A DNA stretch of 33,988 nucleotides, from contig JH152893.1 in assembly GCA_000226015.1 (NCBI GenBank), forward strand, positions 1-33,988, in the 5' to 3' direction. The stretch is from Mnemiopsis leidyi. Taxonomy: Eukaryota; Ctenophora; Tentaculata; Lobata; Bolinopsidae. A model generated the notes under the pieces. The model saw only the letters and a list, made by a program, of their open reading frames with translations, was not told the DNA's origin and did no database searches. Made by a program: the position numbers and the translations under genes. Position 1 is the stretch's first letter; the number at the start of each line of letters is the position of its first letter. Below, piece after piece: positions 11,201 to 18,873 of the stretch.

Positions 11201-14200
11201 ACACGTGCCTATCTCTAGTGAGAGTTCAGCAGGATATAGAGGACTTCTTTAAGTCCCAGGTGTATGATCGCCATGAAGCCGATGTAGCTGTTTATTTCAA
11301 CGGGATTGTAGATGCTCATGTTAAGATGCAGGAAAAACTTTTCTGCGATTCGGAGTGTGCGGGAGAAATGCAGAAATCCTTCTACTTCAGCTGCTGTATA
11401 AAACGAGCAGGAGAAATAATGTCATCTGATGAAATGAAGGAGAAGTACGTTCAACTATTTGAAAACATTTGGGGGTTGTACGAGTCGGGTGAAACCCCTG
11501 ATATTCGAGGGGATGTAGACAAAGCTTTATCAGTGTTTAGACCCGATAGTTTCTGTGGGGGCAGCACTGACGTATATCTTAACATGGACCAAAGGTGTGA
11601 GAAGAAGAGGAACTAAACAGTGAACATCAACTGCCATTGGAACGATACTGCCCGCAGACCTATCAGTGTATATACGCAAGATTTAAACTGTTAACAGATT
11701 GACTGTTTGCACCTTTAAGAGAGTTTCACTTGTCAATTTAATGCAATTAAACTATTTTGAACAGTTCCAGCATCACGTCTTCAAACTTTATACCATTCTA
11801 TTTTCTGTGTACTTTAACTTACAATATCAGTAAGTAAAGACATACAAATGACAAAATTACCGTTAACAGATCTAATTTCATCGTATATTTGTAGTAGACC
11901 CTCGGCAGGACCCTCAGGAGTGACGTGACCAATAGCGACAGGAATGCCTTGCTCTTCTCCTCCAATAACCTGGGGTGAGAAACGCTTATGGTAAACCAAG
12001 AAAATTGTAACGGTGTCATCAGGTAATTTGAATTCACTAATTACTCAGCAAAATTAAGTCAGCAAAATTTGACCATATTATAGTTCTAACTACGCCGCCA
12101 GAAGATTTCATTGCTGAGAAGGATGTAAAGAGATCCTGTGAATCTAATGGTTGGTATGCGATTTTCATTAAACAATTTATAGATTTGCTAGCTACCTAGA
12201 AATAAAATAGCTGACGCAACAAACCTTAAATCCAAATCCGTTGTTGTCTTTCTGCAAGTTGACCTGGATATCCTGGTATTCCCCAGTACTGTCCCAAGAG
12301 TTAGCTCCCTGGTTGAAACTAGAAATAGGGTCCCAGCCCCCGGATCCAGCTGACCTGACTGGACTTTCCCACAACTGATGGTGCTGTCTATCACTCCCAC
12401 TTTGCACAGAACCATGGTCGGAGATCCTGTTGGAGTCCATCCCGTACACTGGCACAGTCAGAGGCATGCGGGGTGCTGTCAGGGGGTTCTGTGGTTGGTT
12501 TGCACGTGATGACGTCATGTGATGGTTGTTATGGTGATGTTGTGGAGGGTGGACAGGTTGTGGAGGAGGCGGTGGAGGAGGTTGGCGAGATCTGAAGGAT
12601 CGGTTTTTCTTGTCTTTACGTTTTATTTCCGGATCAGTCCGGCTGATGAGGAGTAATGTCCGGGTGTGAGGAGGGATACTCTTCAGAAGATGAACTGTCT
12701 CTCCGTGGGACTTGTTCACTAGCGGCTCACTGTTTATCTGCAGGGTTGGGGAAGGTTAGACAAGCCAAATTACTATATTTAGAAAGGATAAGAAAATTGT
12801 ATCAGCTGGGTTAACCTAGCCTACAAAAATGAGTCATTAGTCATAGCAAAATCGCTCGTCATCTAAAGTCAAAATTAAATACCTGGATAATTAAGTCTCC
12901 CTCCATAAGATAAGCGCACCTACTCCGGTCCATTATTGTTTTTATCCGCTGTCCCGCTGTACTCTGGTGTATTGTAAAACCAAACCCATTGTCTCCCTGA
13001 GAGGTACAAGTATTACAAATACTATCAGTAAACTCTAGCAGATGCAAGTTTTAATGTTGGCAAAATGTAATGAAGATGGGATACTGAGTACTTATATGTT
13101 CGAAGTATACATGCCTTGTCTATGTAGATAGGGATAAGATCTCCGTGAGGATTGTTCACACTTCCAGTAGATCTGCTGGAACTGCTCTCTGCCCCCTGAT
13201 CGTGGTATCCCTGGCGATAAGTTGTCATTAGCACAACAATCTTCATACTCATTTGACATTTCATTATCATCATAATACAGGCTTGATTCTTAAAATAGCA
13301 CATCCTCAGCAAATAAAGCCAATTTTGTGAAAATTATCAGATAGAATTCTGTTCAAAAACTAACAAAGTTTTTGCAACTAAAGCTCTTATATACTGTGAG
13401 GGATGGTTTTGAGAGAAGACCGTGGTTACTCAAATTAACCTAAAACATAACCGTAACACACCCTTCCATTTGTATAAGGTTGCTGTTGGTAAGGTTGCTG
13501 ATGGTAAGGTTGTTGTTGAGGATAAGGTTGCTGCTGATAGGGCTGTTGATGAGGATAAGGTTGATAAGGTTGGTGATGCTGATGATGATCCACTCCAGAC
13601 TGATCGTTCCTCCTCAGTTCCAACCTTGCTTCAGCTCCGTTAGGTATACTTTTAAAGAGTTGAACTACTCCAGAGTGGGTCAGGTTACTTACAATCTGTC
13701 CGTTAACTTTTACCAGGATGTCACCTGCCTGAATAGTCATGGTTAGTAACACGGTAACACGTGTAACACGTGTAACACGGTAACACGTGTAACACACGTA
13801 ACACGTGTAACACAGTAACACTGTAACATGTGTAACACGTGTAACACGTGTAACACGTGTAACGCTGTAACACGTGTAACACGTGTAACACGTGTAACAC
13901 GTGTAACACGTGTACAGTTTATACACAGCAGGTGAGAAGAGGGTGGGGCATGTGTCAACTTGTGTTTGTTTTCAGACCGGATACTACTCCGTAATAGTTG
14001 ATTAACAGTTTATCAGAGTGTAACCATGATAATTCATGAAATTCGGTCCAAGTCAACAGATATATACCACTAATTTTAACATAATAATCATTCTGACCGC
14101 AAACCACTTGTGTGATAAAGCTAGTCTTACCCCCTTCCAAATAAAGATTTACAACAATCCCCTCTCCCCTCCTCACTCACCAGTAATCCACCCTGGGTGT

Positions 14201-16180
14201 CAGCAGGAGATCCCTGTTTTACACTCTTGATAAGAACAGGTTGTCCTGTCTTGTCGCCTCCAGACAGGGTGAACCCGAAACCTTTAGTAGTTTTGTAGAG
14301 GGTAGCTGTTACGATTCTTCCTGGAGCGCGGACTGGAGATCCGTACCCGCTCTGGGAAGAGTGAACGTTAGAGTGAGAGTTGGAGTTTTAATAGCCGTTG
14401 AATTAAATTAGTCAGCAAGAAGTTTGCGGTATTTACGACAGCAAATCTTGGACATACCAGCATGGTATCGTTAGAGTGTTGTAGCTGGGGAAGTGTACTG
14501 GGGTGCTGTGTAGTTGTCCGTTTGTTTATGTAACTGAAAAGAACGGTCTGTTAGTGCCAACTGATTAACAATGCTCAGAATGTGTTTTATTTGTTTGCTA
14601 CAAATTTGTTACAAAAATGTATATCTGCTATGCTCTATGGCTCGTCTTCGGCACTCTTGACAGAACTGGACATTTCGTATAAACGGAAAATAACGATGAC
14701 ATTACACGTCAATACAGAACGATGAAAAGGGATGACACGGTGAAATATCTAACACGGTGAAATGATCATGACGACAAAATAAAACAAGGAAGGTAGTGTC
14801 ATTCTTACTTAAAAAATTTCCAACTGTTGTCCGATGAATTAATTTTGGAGAAAAAACGGCATCAGGGGAAAACGGTATAAAAAATAACCAAATTTCATTT
14901 CAATGTAAAACAATTCTGGGAATATGAATAAGTAACTTGAGAACAAGAATTTTCATTCTTCACTCTTCATTGTCTCAAATTATAATGAAAAATATTATAT
15001 AAGATTTCATTTAGCGCGGAGTTGAATGAATAAGAGAAAAACATAACATAATTTTTCAAAAAATCGTATTTAATTTAACCCACTGTCACACTAATGTAAA
15101 CTCTGTACGTGACTAAAAAAACCAAATGACAAAAACAGGTACCCACCCATTGGAACTGTGAACAGAAGATAGCGGATCACTTTGATAAGCCGGAGGAGGA
15201 GTACTGGAACTCAAGTAGCTCGCTCCAAACAGGTGTTTGGCACTGTCAGTAGAGGAGACATTCCCACAACTTGATTTGAGAGATTTTAGGGAGGTCTTCA
15301 GGGGCAGGTCTCCCGCTGTCATGGCCCGGTAAGTGTTGTAAGCCAGCTGGGCGGAGAGTTTAGTGTCCACATTCCGGGGTGCCACGTCAACATTCCATTC
15401 TCTGATGTTCATCTTTTTAGTAAGGCTGTTTTTGGATCTGTTCCGACTGTTTACTGACTCGTTAGACGTCCAGGATCCAGAGAACTTGGTATCAGGAATT
15501 CTAACAGAGTTCTTGTACTGCTCCGACTTGGTGCTGTAACAAGACCCCACAGAAGAAGCATGGGACTTAACACTCCCTGCACTGTTGGACCGTACTACAG
15601 CCGGGTTGTGTCCTCGTGATCTCCGTCCCTTCCGGACACTTTGTCGGGGATCGTCCAGGTCTACCCACTTGTTCTGGACGGGGGGAGGTCCGATGTTGGT
15701 GTGTTTTATCGTGTGGAGGTTCTTGGAGACAACCCCACTGTGTGGGTGAGTAGAGGGAGATACAGCACCGTTAGAGAGAGGTATACTCCCGTTAGAGAGA
15801 GGTATACTTCCGTTAGAGAGAGGAAGACTTCCGTTACTAGGGTAGGGTCCTGATCCGTTCGAGTAAGGAGGTCTGATATCGGGGTAATACAGAGATCCTC
15901 CTTTGTGATGATAAGACTGGTTCATGTTGGGGTTGTAAGCTTGGTTCACGTTAGGATTGTAGGAAGGTGCTGACTCCGACCCTGGTCCGGTGACGTACAT
16001 AACCGGGTTGAAGACTTGGTGTTGGGGAGCATGGTGGTGTTGGTGGTTCTTCTGATGGTGAGGTTGGTAGGACCCAGGAGGGTGATGGAGAGGAGGAGGA
16101 GGAGAGAGGAGCTGGGGATCAGGTGGAGCGGGCTTGTTGCTGTTTGTACCACGTTTGTGTTTCCGGAATATTCCAAACAT
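7951..16180 (-). CDS. MAGI: MAGI-like scaffold, short isoform: five PDZ domains, 14 exons
   Basis: Membrane-associated guanylate kinase, inverted type. These proteins scaffold receptors, channels and junction proteins at cell-cell contacts and synapses. Joining 14 exons with consistent phases gives about 1,166 residues: a basic N-terminus (MFGIFRKHKRG), a Pro/His/Asn/Ser-rich region to ~345, half a WW domain (~346-356), then PDZ1 (~384-467), PDZ2 (~541-620), PDZ3 (~741-825), PDZ4 (~853-938) and PDZ5 (~963-1047), and a charged tail. The binding loops read GFGF, except CFGF in PDZ4. Order and linkers match MAGI family PDZ1-5: LFKSIPNGAEARLELRR in PDZ1, GQRIKTIMDRSRC in PDZ2, VIGGEEQGIPVAIG in PDZ3, IGQVVADSPAGRC in PDZ4, GDEIIEINGQ in PDZ5. 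The guanylate-kinase-like domain and WW1 are absent from this form. TGA lies in frame 12 bases before the ATG. Confidence 0.93.
8374..8540 (-). CDS. MAGI: MAGI exon 13, end of PDZ5
   Basis: Acceptor GTTGCCTCCCAG. Reads VSHQEAVDKIKSGGSTLNLV then VRRRK, the last helix and strand of PDZ5 (compare MTHARAIELIKSGG in vertebrate MAGI), followed by a linker. Ends in phase 2 with donor GTTTGT. Confidence 0.93.
8720..8926 (-). CDS. MAGI: MAGI exon 12, PDZ5 body
   Basis: Acceptor GGATTTAG and donor GTAACC, phase 0 at both ends, 69 codons. Contains ISITLERDERGFGFSIRGGK, VLRIGKGGVADRDGRLRRGD and EIIEING. This is very close to MAGI PDZ5 (GFGFSIRGGRE...YVLRLAEDGPA). Confidence 0.95.
9007..9146 (-). CDS. 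MAGI: MAGI exon 11, end of PDZ4
   Basis: Acceptor CATCTTTTCCAG, phase 1 in (split Gly), 46 further codons. TPITGLQHRTVVELIKKCG is the last PDZ4 helix, followed by an acidic linker (EEDEDSDWRNQTEE). The donor GTTGGT is weak. Confidence 0.92.
9335..9516 (-). CDS. MAGI: MAGI exon 10, PDZ4 body
   Basis: Acceptor ACCCTAATCAG, phase 2 in, donor GTAAGA, phase 1 out. Reads VTVTKEPEECFGFVIHSSLR, KIGQVVADSPAGRCPDLLEG and DSVLTVNG. The Cys in the carboxylate-binding loop (CFGF) replaces the usual Gly. Matches MAGI PDZ4 (GFGFVIISS...IGRIIDGSPADRC). Confidence 0.95.
9738..9903 (-). CDS. MAGI: MAGI exon 9, end of PDZ3
   Basis: Acceptor GCTTCCTAG, phase 1 in, donor GTCAGA, phase 2 out. QSVLGAYHTGVLSLIGQAAA then FQGKISLIVRRHK is the terminal helix and strand of PDZ3, followed by a linker. 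Confidence 0.93.
9932..10020. repeat. Degenerate TTAGCTTACTTAGCT tandem repeat
   Basis: Overlapping variants of TTAGCTTACTTA and TAGCTTAGTTTAG fill about 90 bases of the MAGI intron just upstream (transcript sense) of exon 9's acceptor. Confidence 0.9.
10504..11616 (+). CDS. Secreted cysteine-rich protein, intronless, nested in a MAGI intron
   Basis: 370 residues with no intron. A clear signal peptide (MKLISWLTILLVTTVQS, cut likely before NE) precedes a protein with 18 cysteines, an even number, suggesting disulphide bonds in a secreted product. No membrane segment or GPI-like tail is seen. Two segments resemble each other: VCEEDGSQGDDCDPFKNWIL (~residues 66-85) and VCDSYKGDDCLNSLGWF (~200-216), each a VC...GDDC...W motif, hinting at an internal duplication. 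CXC pairs (CPC, CEC) occur in the first half only. It lies on the + strand inside the 2-kb MAGI intron between 11860 and 9904. ATTAAA at 11746 is a likely poly(A) signal. I do not recognise the family. Lack of introns beside an intron-rich host gene could mean retro-origin or simply a single-exon secreted family. Confidence 0.85.
   Translation: MKLISWLTILLVTTVQSNEILQIYREQYDKVIWDTAKNLISSVITEDGKSFKPAVKHALDVIEYQVCEEDGSQGDDCDPFKNWILGCPCRDQFAALTGSCKNIPCKLVKLLKSDGADLLSKMVSAKNYEQRQRVLMRLLKPISRNLCECRGTVGAGINCVRDYKSSILKMANIDTDRFDHVVKHLDWVTVGDILHGFLGAVCDSYKGDDCLNSLGWFQINGGAFIDNSLQTSDTCLSLVRVQQDIEDFFKSQVYDRHEADVAVYFNGIVDAHVKMQEKLFCDSECAGEMQKSFYFSCCIKRAGEIMSSDEMKEKYVQLFENIWGLYESGETPDIRGDVDKALSVFRPDSFCGGSTDVYLNMDQRCEKKRN
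11746..11751 (+). terminator. Poly(A) signal candidate, nested gene
   Basis: ATTAAA 130 bases after the stop of the nested secreted-protein gene and before the next MAGI exon, so the nested transcript can end inside the intron. Confidence 0.45.
11861..11969 (-). CDS. MAGI: MAGI exon 8, PDZ3 middle
   Basis: Acceptor TTTCTCACCCCAG and donor GTAATT, phase 0 in, phase 1 out. VIGGEEQGIPVAIGHVTPEG then PAEGLLQIYDEIRSVNG matches MAGI PDZ3 ([28 protein letters not shown]), except that the usual basic residue after Gly is missing (AEGLLQIYD). Confidence 0.95.
12225..12737 (-). CDS. MAGI: MAGI exon 7, end of PDZ2, proline-rich linker, start of PDZ3
   Basis: 171 codons, phase 0 both ends, acceptor CCCAACCCTGCAG, donor GTTTGT. 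It begins with the last part of PDZ2 (SHGETVHLLKSIPP...LLLISR), then a basic patch (KRKDKKNRSFRSR), a seven-proline run, a His/Asn-rich stretch and a Ser/Gly-rich linker. It ends with YQDIQVNLQKDNNGFGFK, the start of PDZ3. The fused layout (PDZ2 tail, linker, PDZ3 head) follows the MAGI plan. Confidence 0.94.
12883..12996 (-). CDS. MAGI: MAGI exon 6, PDZ2 body
   Basis: Acceptor TTGTACCTCTCAG and donor GTATTT, phase 0 both ends, 38 codons. GDNGFGFTIHQSTAGQRIKT then IMDRSRCAYLMEGDLIIQ closely matches MAGI PDZ2 (GFGFTIADSP...[25 protein letters not shown]). Confidence 0.96.
12997..13114 (-). other. GC-AG intron of MAGI
   Basis: The intron starts GCATGT after exon 5 (…GACAAG) and ends CTCTCAG. 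Only this non-GT donor keeps phase 0 and restores the PDZ2 core (LIPIYIDK joined to GDNGFGF, compare LITVHIVKGPMGFGF). The nearby GTATAC donor would break the frame. Confidence 0.85.
13115..13210 (-). CDS. MAGI: MAGI exon 5, linker and first strand of PDZ2
   Basis: 32 codons, phase 0 both ends. Reads GYHDQGAESSSSRSTGSVNN then PHGDLIPIYIDK. The end is the first strand of PDZ2. The acceptor (ACTTATCGCCAG) is poor in pyrimidines and the donor is GC, so this exon has weak signals at both ends. Confidence 0.85.
13462..13728 (-). CDS. MAGI: MAGI exon 4, end of PDZ1 and Gln/Pro/Tyr repeat
   Basis: 89 codons, phase 0. AGDILVKVNGQIVSNLTHSG and VVQLFKSIPNGAEARLELRR finish PDZ1, very like MAGI ([20 protein letters not shown]). 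The rest is a low-complexity run of QQPY, HQQPY and YPQQ units (~residues 476-512). Donor GTGTGT. The acceptor has no pyrimidine tract but has a perfect TACTAAC branch-site sequence. Confidence 0.93.
13742..13748 (-). promoter_or_regulatory. Perfect TACTAAC branch-point motif for exon 4
   Basis: On the - strand TACTAAC lies with its branch A about 14 bases before the AG of exon 4. The usual polypyrimidine tract is missing because a minisatellite occupies the intron end. Confidence 0.5.
13745..13914. repeat. 9-bp minisatellite (GTAACACGT), CACGTG in almost every unit
   Basis: About 170 bases of head-to-tail 9-base units (AACACGTGT) with 8-base and variant copies (AACACGGT, AACACACGT, AACGCTGT). 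It lies in the MAGI intron between exons 3 and 4 and ends within about 20 bases of the exon 4 acceptor. Confidence 0.97.
14181..14351 (-). CDS. MAGI: MAGI exon 3, first half of PDZ1
   Basis: 57 codons, phase 0. Acceptor CACTCTTCCCAG, donor GTGAGT. IVTATLYKTTKGFGFTLSGG, then QPVLIKSVKQGSPADTQGGL, matches MAGI PDZ1 ([34 protein letters not shown]). Confidence 0.95.
14458..14533 (-). CDS. MAGI: MAGI exon 2, second half of WW2 and linker
   Basis: Acceptor GTTCTTTTCAG, donor GTATGT, phase 2 in, phase 0 out. Reads (x)YINKRTTTQHPSTLPQL then QHSNDTML. Joined to the WW2 exon at 25043-24989, which ends GA, the first base T makes Asp and the domain reads GVYYID-YINKRTTTQHP, aligned with MAGI1 GIYYVD-HINRKTQYENP. 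Joined to exon 1 (ends GG) the split codon is Gly. Compared with MAGI, His is Tyr and the second aromatic is Thr, so the WW fold may bind ligand poorly. Confidence 0.9.
15147..16180 (-). CDS. MAGI: MAGI alternative first exon, Pro/Ser/Asn-rich
   Basis: 344 codons plus two bases. It starts MFGIFRKHKRGTNSNKPAPP, a short amphipathic basic head. Then come Pro- and His-rich stretches, NPN(V/M)NQ(A/S)Y repeats, three to four PLSNGSI heptads (encoded by 21-base repeats near 15770-15835) and a Ser/Arg/Lys-rich region containing QSVRKGRRSRG. A TGA in frame 12 bases upstream and no good acceptor in between argue that this ATG is the real start. Donor GTGGGT at 15146 gives phase 2, matching exon 2; the alternative GTACCT four bases on does not. 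I recognise no domain. Confidence 0.85.
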
Positions 16181-16360
16181 GATGTAACTCTCTCACAACA
16201 ACAACAATCTCTCACAGAACACTGTTTACACAGCCAGACTGCAACATTGTCAGTGTGTGTGCAGGGCGTCGTTCACCGCATATCACGTGATTATCCAGCT
16301 GCTTTCTGATTGGTTCATTTCGGCGTTAACTGCTGGTTTCCTAGTTAGTGATTGGTTGAG
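16181..16360 (-). promoter_or_regulatory. Probable internal MAGI promoter
   Basis: Upstream of the exon 1 ATG, in transcript sense, sit ATCACGTGAT (16282-16291) and two CCAATCA boxes (plus-strand ATTGG at 16309-16313 and 16351-16355). No TATA box is evident. Spacing of about 100-175 bases to the ATG suits a CCAAT promoter. Start site not determinable. Confidence 0.5.
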
Positions 16361-17276
16361 TGATGGTGTCAAAAAGGTTGCAGATCAACATATGGAAACA
16401 CGGAAGAACAAGCCGCAGTTCCACGCGAATTGAAAATAAAATCATCTAAGATACGGATCAACAAGCAAGGAAACAACAATCTGTACAATATCAGTCTCAA
16501 TACACTGTGAAATATGAAGCAAACTAATGTAAACTTTGCCGCAATACTCAGTTGCTTGTGCAATACAGCAATCGTAGGAAATGGGGCATTAATTAAGGAG
16601 CATGTCGACTAGTGCGGTCAAGCCGGGCCAGCAAGATCTCACGTGGAGATGCATAACGTGTAATGGCATTAGAGCATAGCACTATAGCAGCCAGGCAAAG
16701 TTGGCTGACCACACGCTCCAAACTCGCACAATACACTGTTTAGTACAATATCCGTTTATGGTGTAATTATGCCTTTTATGGTATAATCGGTACATATAAC
16801 TACTCCGCAAACTCGATAAATCAATCAAGAACTTTCGACAAGCAAAATTGAAAAACAAAGAAAAAAAAGACTTCCGTCGAGCATCAAAGAAAAACGCAGA
16901 CCAAAGTTTAATATGTGGAGACTAGGTAAAGCATGGCTAAGACAGGTACACAAATACGATATAATACTCGTGCCGTGTAAAACTATTGATCGAATTATCT
17001 GACTCACAAATAAACAATGTTCACCAGTTCTCAGGCTTGTCGCCCAGGGATACGGTTAAGTTGGCAGGGACTGAAAGAGAAAGTCCTGGGTGATTAAGAT
17101 GGAATTAGGCCTGGACTTCGAACCGGCACAATGTTTCTATAGGACAAAACTTTGGTTGGAAACAAGTAGAAAGTGGGATGGAACTGTAAATATTGAAACT
17201 CTTGCTGTCTGAAAGCTTCCACTGGCGGAGTGAGTAAATGACACATATCCAATTGATTTGGAGAAAATGAGTTGTG

Positions 17277-17448
17277 ATTGGCCTTTATCGTGCACGAGAC
17301 AGGAGCAAAGCAGCGTGATTGGAGGAAAATACGATTGTTTTTGACATCAGATTGAAGTTTGATTGCATATGGGCAATCATGAGAAAGGAGTGGGGTCATC
17401 CTATTGGCCGGTGTTGATCATGTGGGTAAAATAAAACGATCTGATTGG
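17277..17448. repeat. ATTGG motifs at ~41-bp spacing
   Basis: GATTGG/TATTGG at 17277, 17318, 17403 and 17444, with a GATTGC variant at 17362. Intervals are 41, 44, 41 and 41 bases, suggesting a decayed 41-bp repeat keeping the CCAAT core, or a phased NF-Y-type site array. Confidence 0.55.
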
Positions 17449-18753
17449 TCAAGAGATGTTAACGTGCAGACCGCGTACTGAGATTACAATCCTACGTTTC
17501 ACGAGTGGGAAATACACACAAGTGGTAGTAAAATGGCTGTAGTCTGTGGACAAGAATTGAGAACTTAACATCGGTCAACATACGGGAAATAACATTTGAG
17601 TTCGACTTAAACTTCTTTTCACGGAGAACACCTTTAATTATTTGTGATGAATTATACGCCGATAAAGGGAGGGAGAGGTCGGCTTGAAAATGAAAATAAT
17701 GAACGACATGCCACGAACCAGACAGAATTTTGGAGAAAATTGGGGGAAATTGGAGAAAATAGATGAAAATTGGGATGAAATGAGGGCAGAGATGCATACA
17801 ACAAGGGAGATACAGGGTTACATAGTTCACTAAAGAAAGAATGTTAGCCTAAAGAAGATGTGTACAGCGAGATATCTGATATGTGATACCATGCTACCTG
17901 TCAACACCTGCCAAGGTAAATTTTAAGGTATGTTTAAGGTATGCAGCGGTAAAACGTCTTTAAGCTCCTCGCCTATTTCAAAAAAATGTTCGTTTAAGGT
18001 TCAAAACAAAAAACGACAAGTCATGAGTACATTTTAGGATTTAGATTTACCGCCACAAATCTTAAATGCTGAGAAAGGAAAAGAAATGATAAGCTTGAAG
18101 AAGAAACAAAAGACTGACATCAAACGGATTGCGATTAAAGACGGTTGAACAGATTTACCCGAGCTTTTAAACCAATCAGTTCCATGAGAGCCAACAAAAA
18201 GTCGCACGTTTGTAAACCAGGATAGCTAGGGGTGAACAAAAACTTTCTACAACTATACCGGAAATATCTGAACAAAAAGGCTCCAGCAAAACAGCCGCAC
18301 CCAAACTAAAGAGAACAATTTGAGCTAACCGGACTGGATCAAACTCCAAGATATATCAGAACAATGTCAACTTTGTAAGTTCGGGCAGACAGACATGCAG
18401 AATTTGACAGTTTTGTTTTCCTCGTCAAGCAAGATGTCAAGCGTTACACTTTGCAAGGATTTAGACGGAGAAAAGAATTTTGTGTTGAGTTGGGAAAATG
18501 GGAATTTACGGTTTACACAGTTTATAAAATATTTTGTCAGAGAATTATCCTAGAGGATGCCCAGTATTGCTGTTATTGTTGTTATCTAGAATAAAAACTT
18601 TACAAGAGCGTGTTAAATTTTCTTGGATTCTAGGGAATACACCTTTATGTCAGGTAGTAAAAGCGATTCTCAGAAAACCAAGATGCTGAGTAAATCTTTG
18701 ACATCAGAACAGGACAGACTCTGGATCCAAGTCATCATCGTCATGTTGCTTAC

Positions 18754-18873
18754 AGATCCAAGAAATGCTTCCCGGGACCAAGGTGGTGAGGTCCCCATAA
18801 TGTCCACAACAAGAGTGCTGCGGCCCGCCTTCTTGCCTAGCACTTGTTGACAAGATGCTGATTTCAAAAAGGA
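18754..18873 (-). other. Exon-like block, 120 bases, role unknown
   Basis: A strong acceptor (CTATTTTCTTTGTTCAG) and a donor (GTAAGC) flank exactly 40 open codons in frame 0: SFLKSASCQQVLGKKAGRST then LVVDIMGTSPPWSREAFLGS. In the phase used by the WW2 split it would put a stop after three codons. It could be a poison exon, part of another transcript, or chance. No family recognised, and the + strand is also open here. Confidence 0.25.

Noticed and set aside
13435-13958. Threonine-Arg-Val repeat proteins on the - strand
   Set aside because: Reading of the 9-bp minisatellite in an intron; only the PDZ1 exon inside it is real.
17040-17120. tRNA or tRNA-derived SINE
   Set aside because: GGTTCGAAGTCC on the - strand resembles a B box, but there is no A box, no cloverleaf and no acceptor stem.
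17492-17539. Alternative second half of WW2 (CATTTTACTACC after CTACAG, - strand)
   Set aside because: Lacks the Asn, aromatic and Pro spacing and has no donor; exon 14533-14458 fits much better in phase and sequence.
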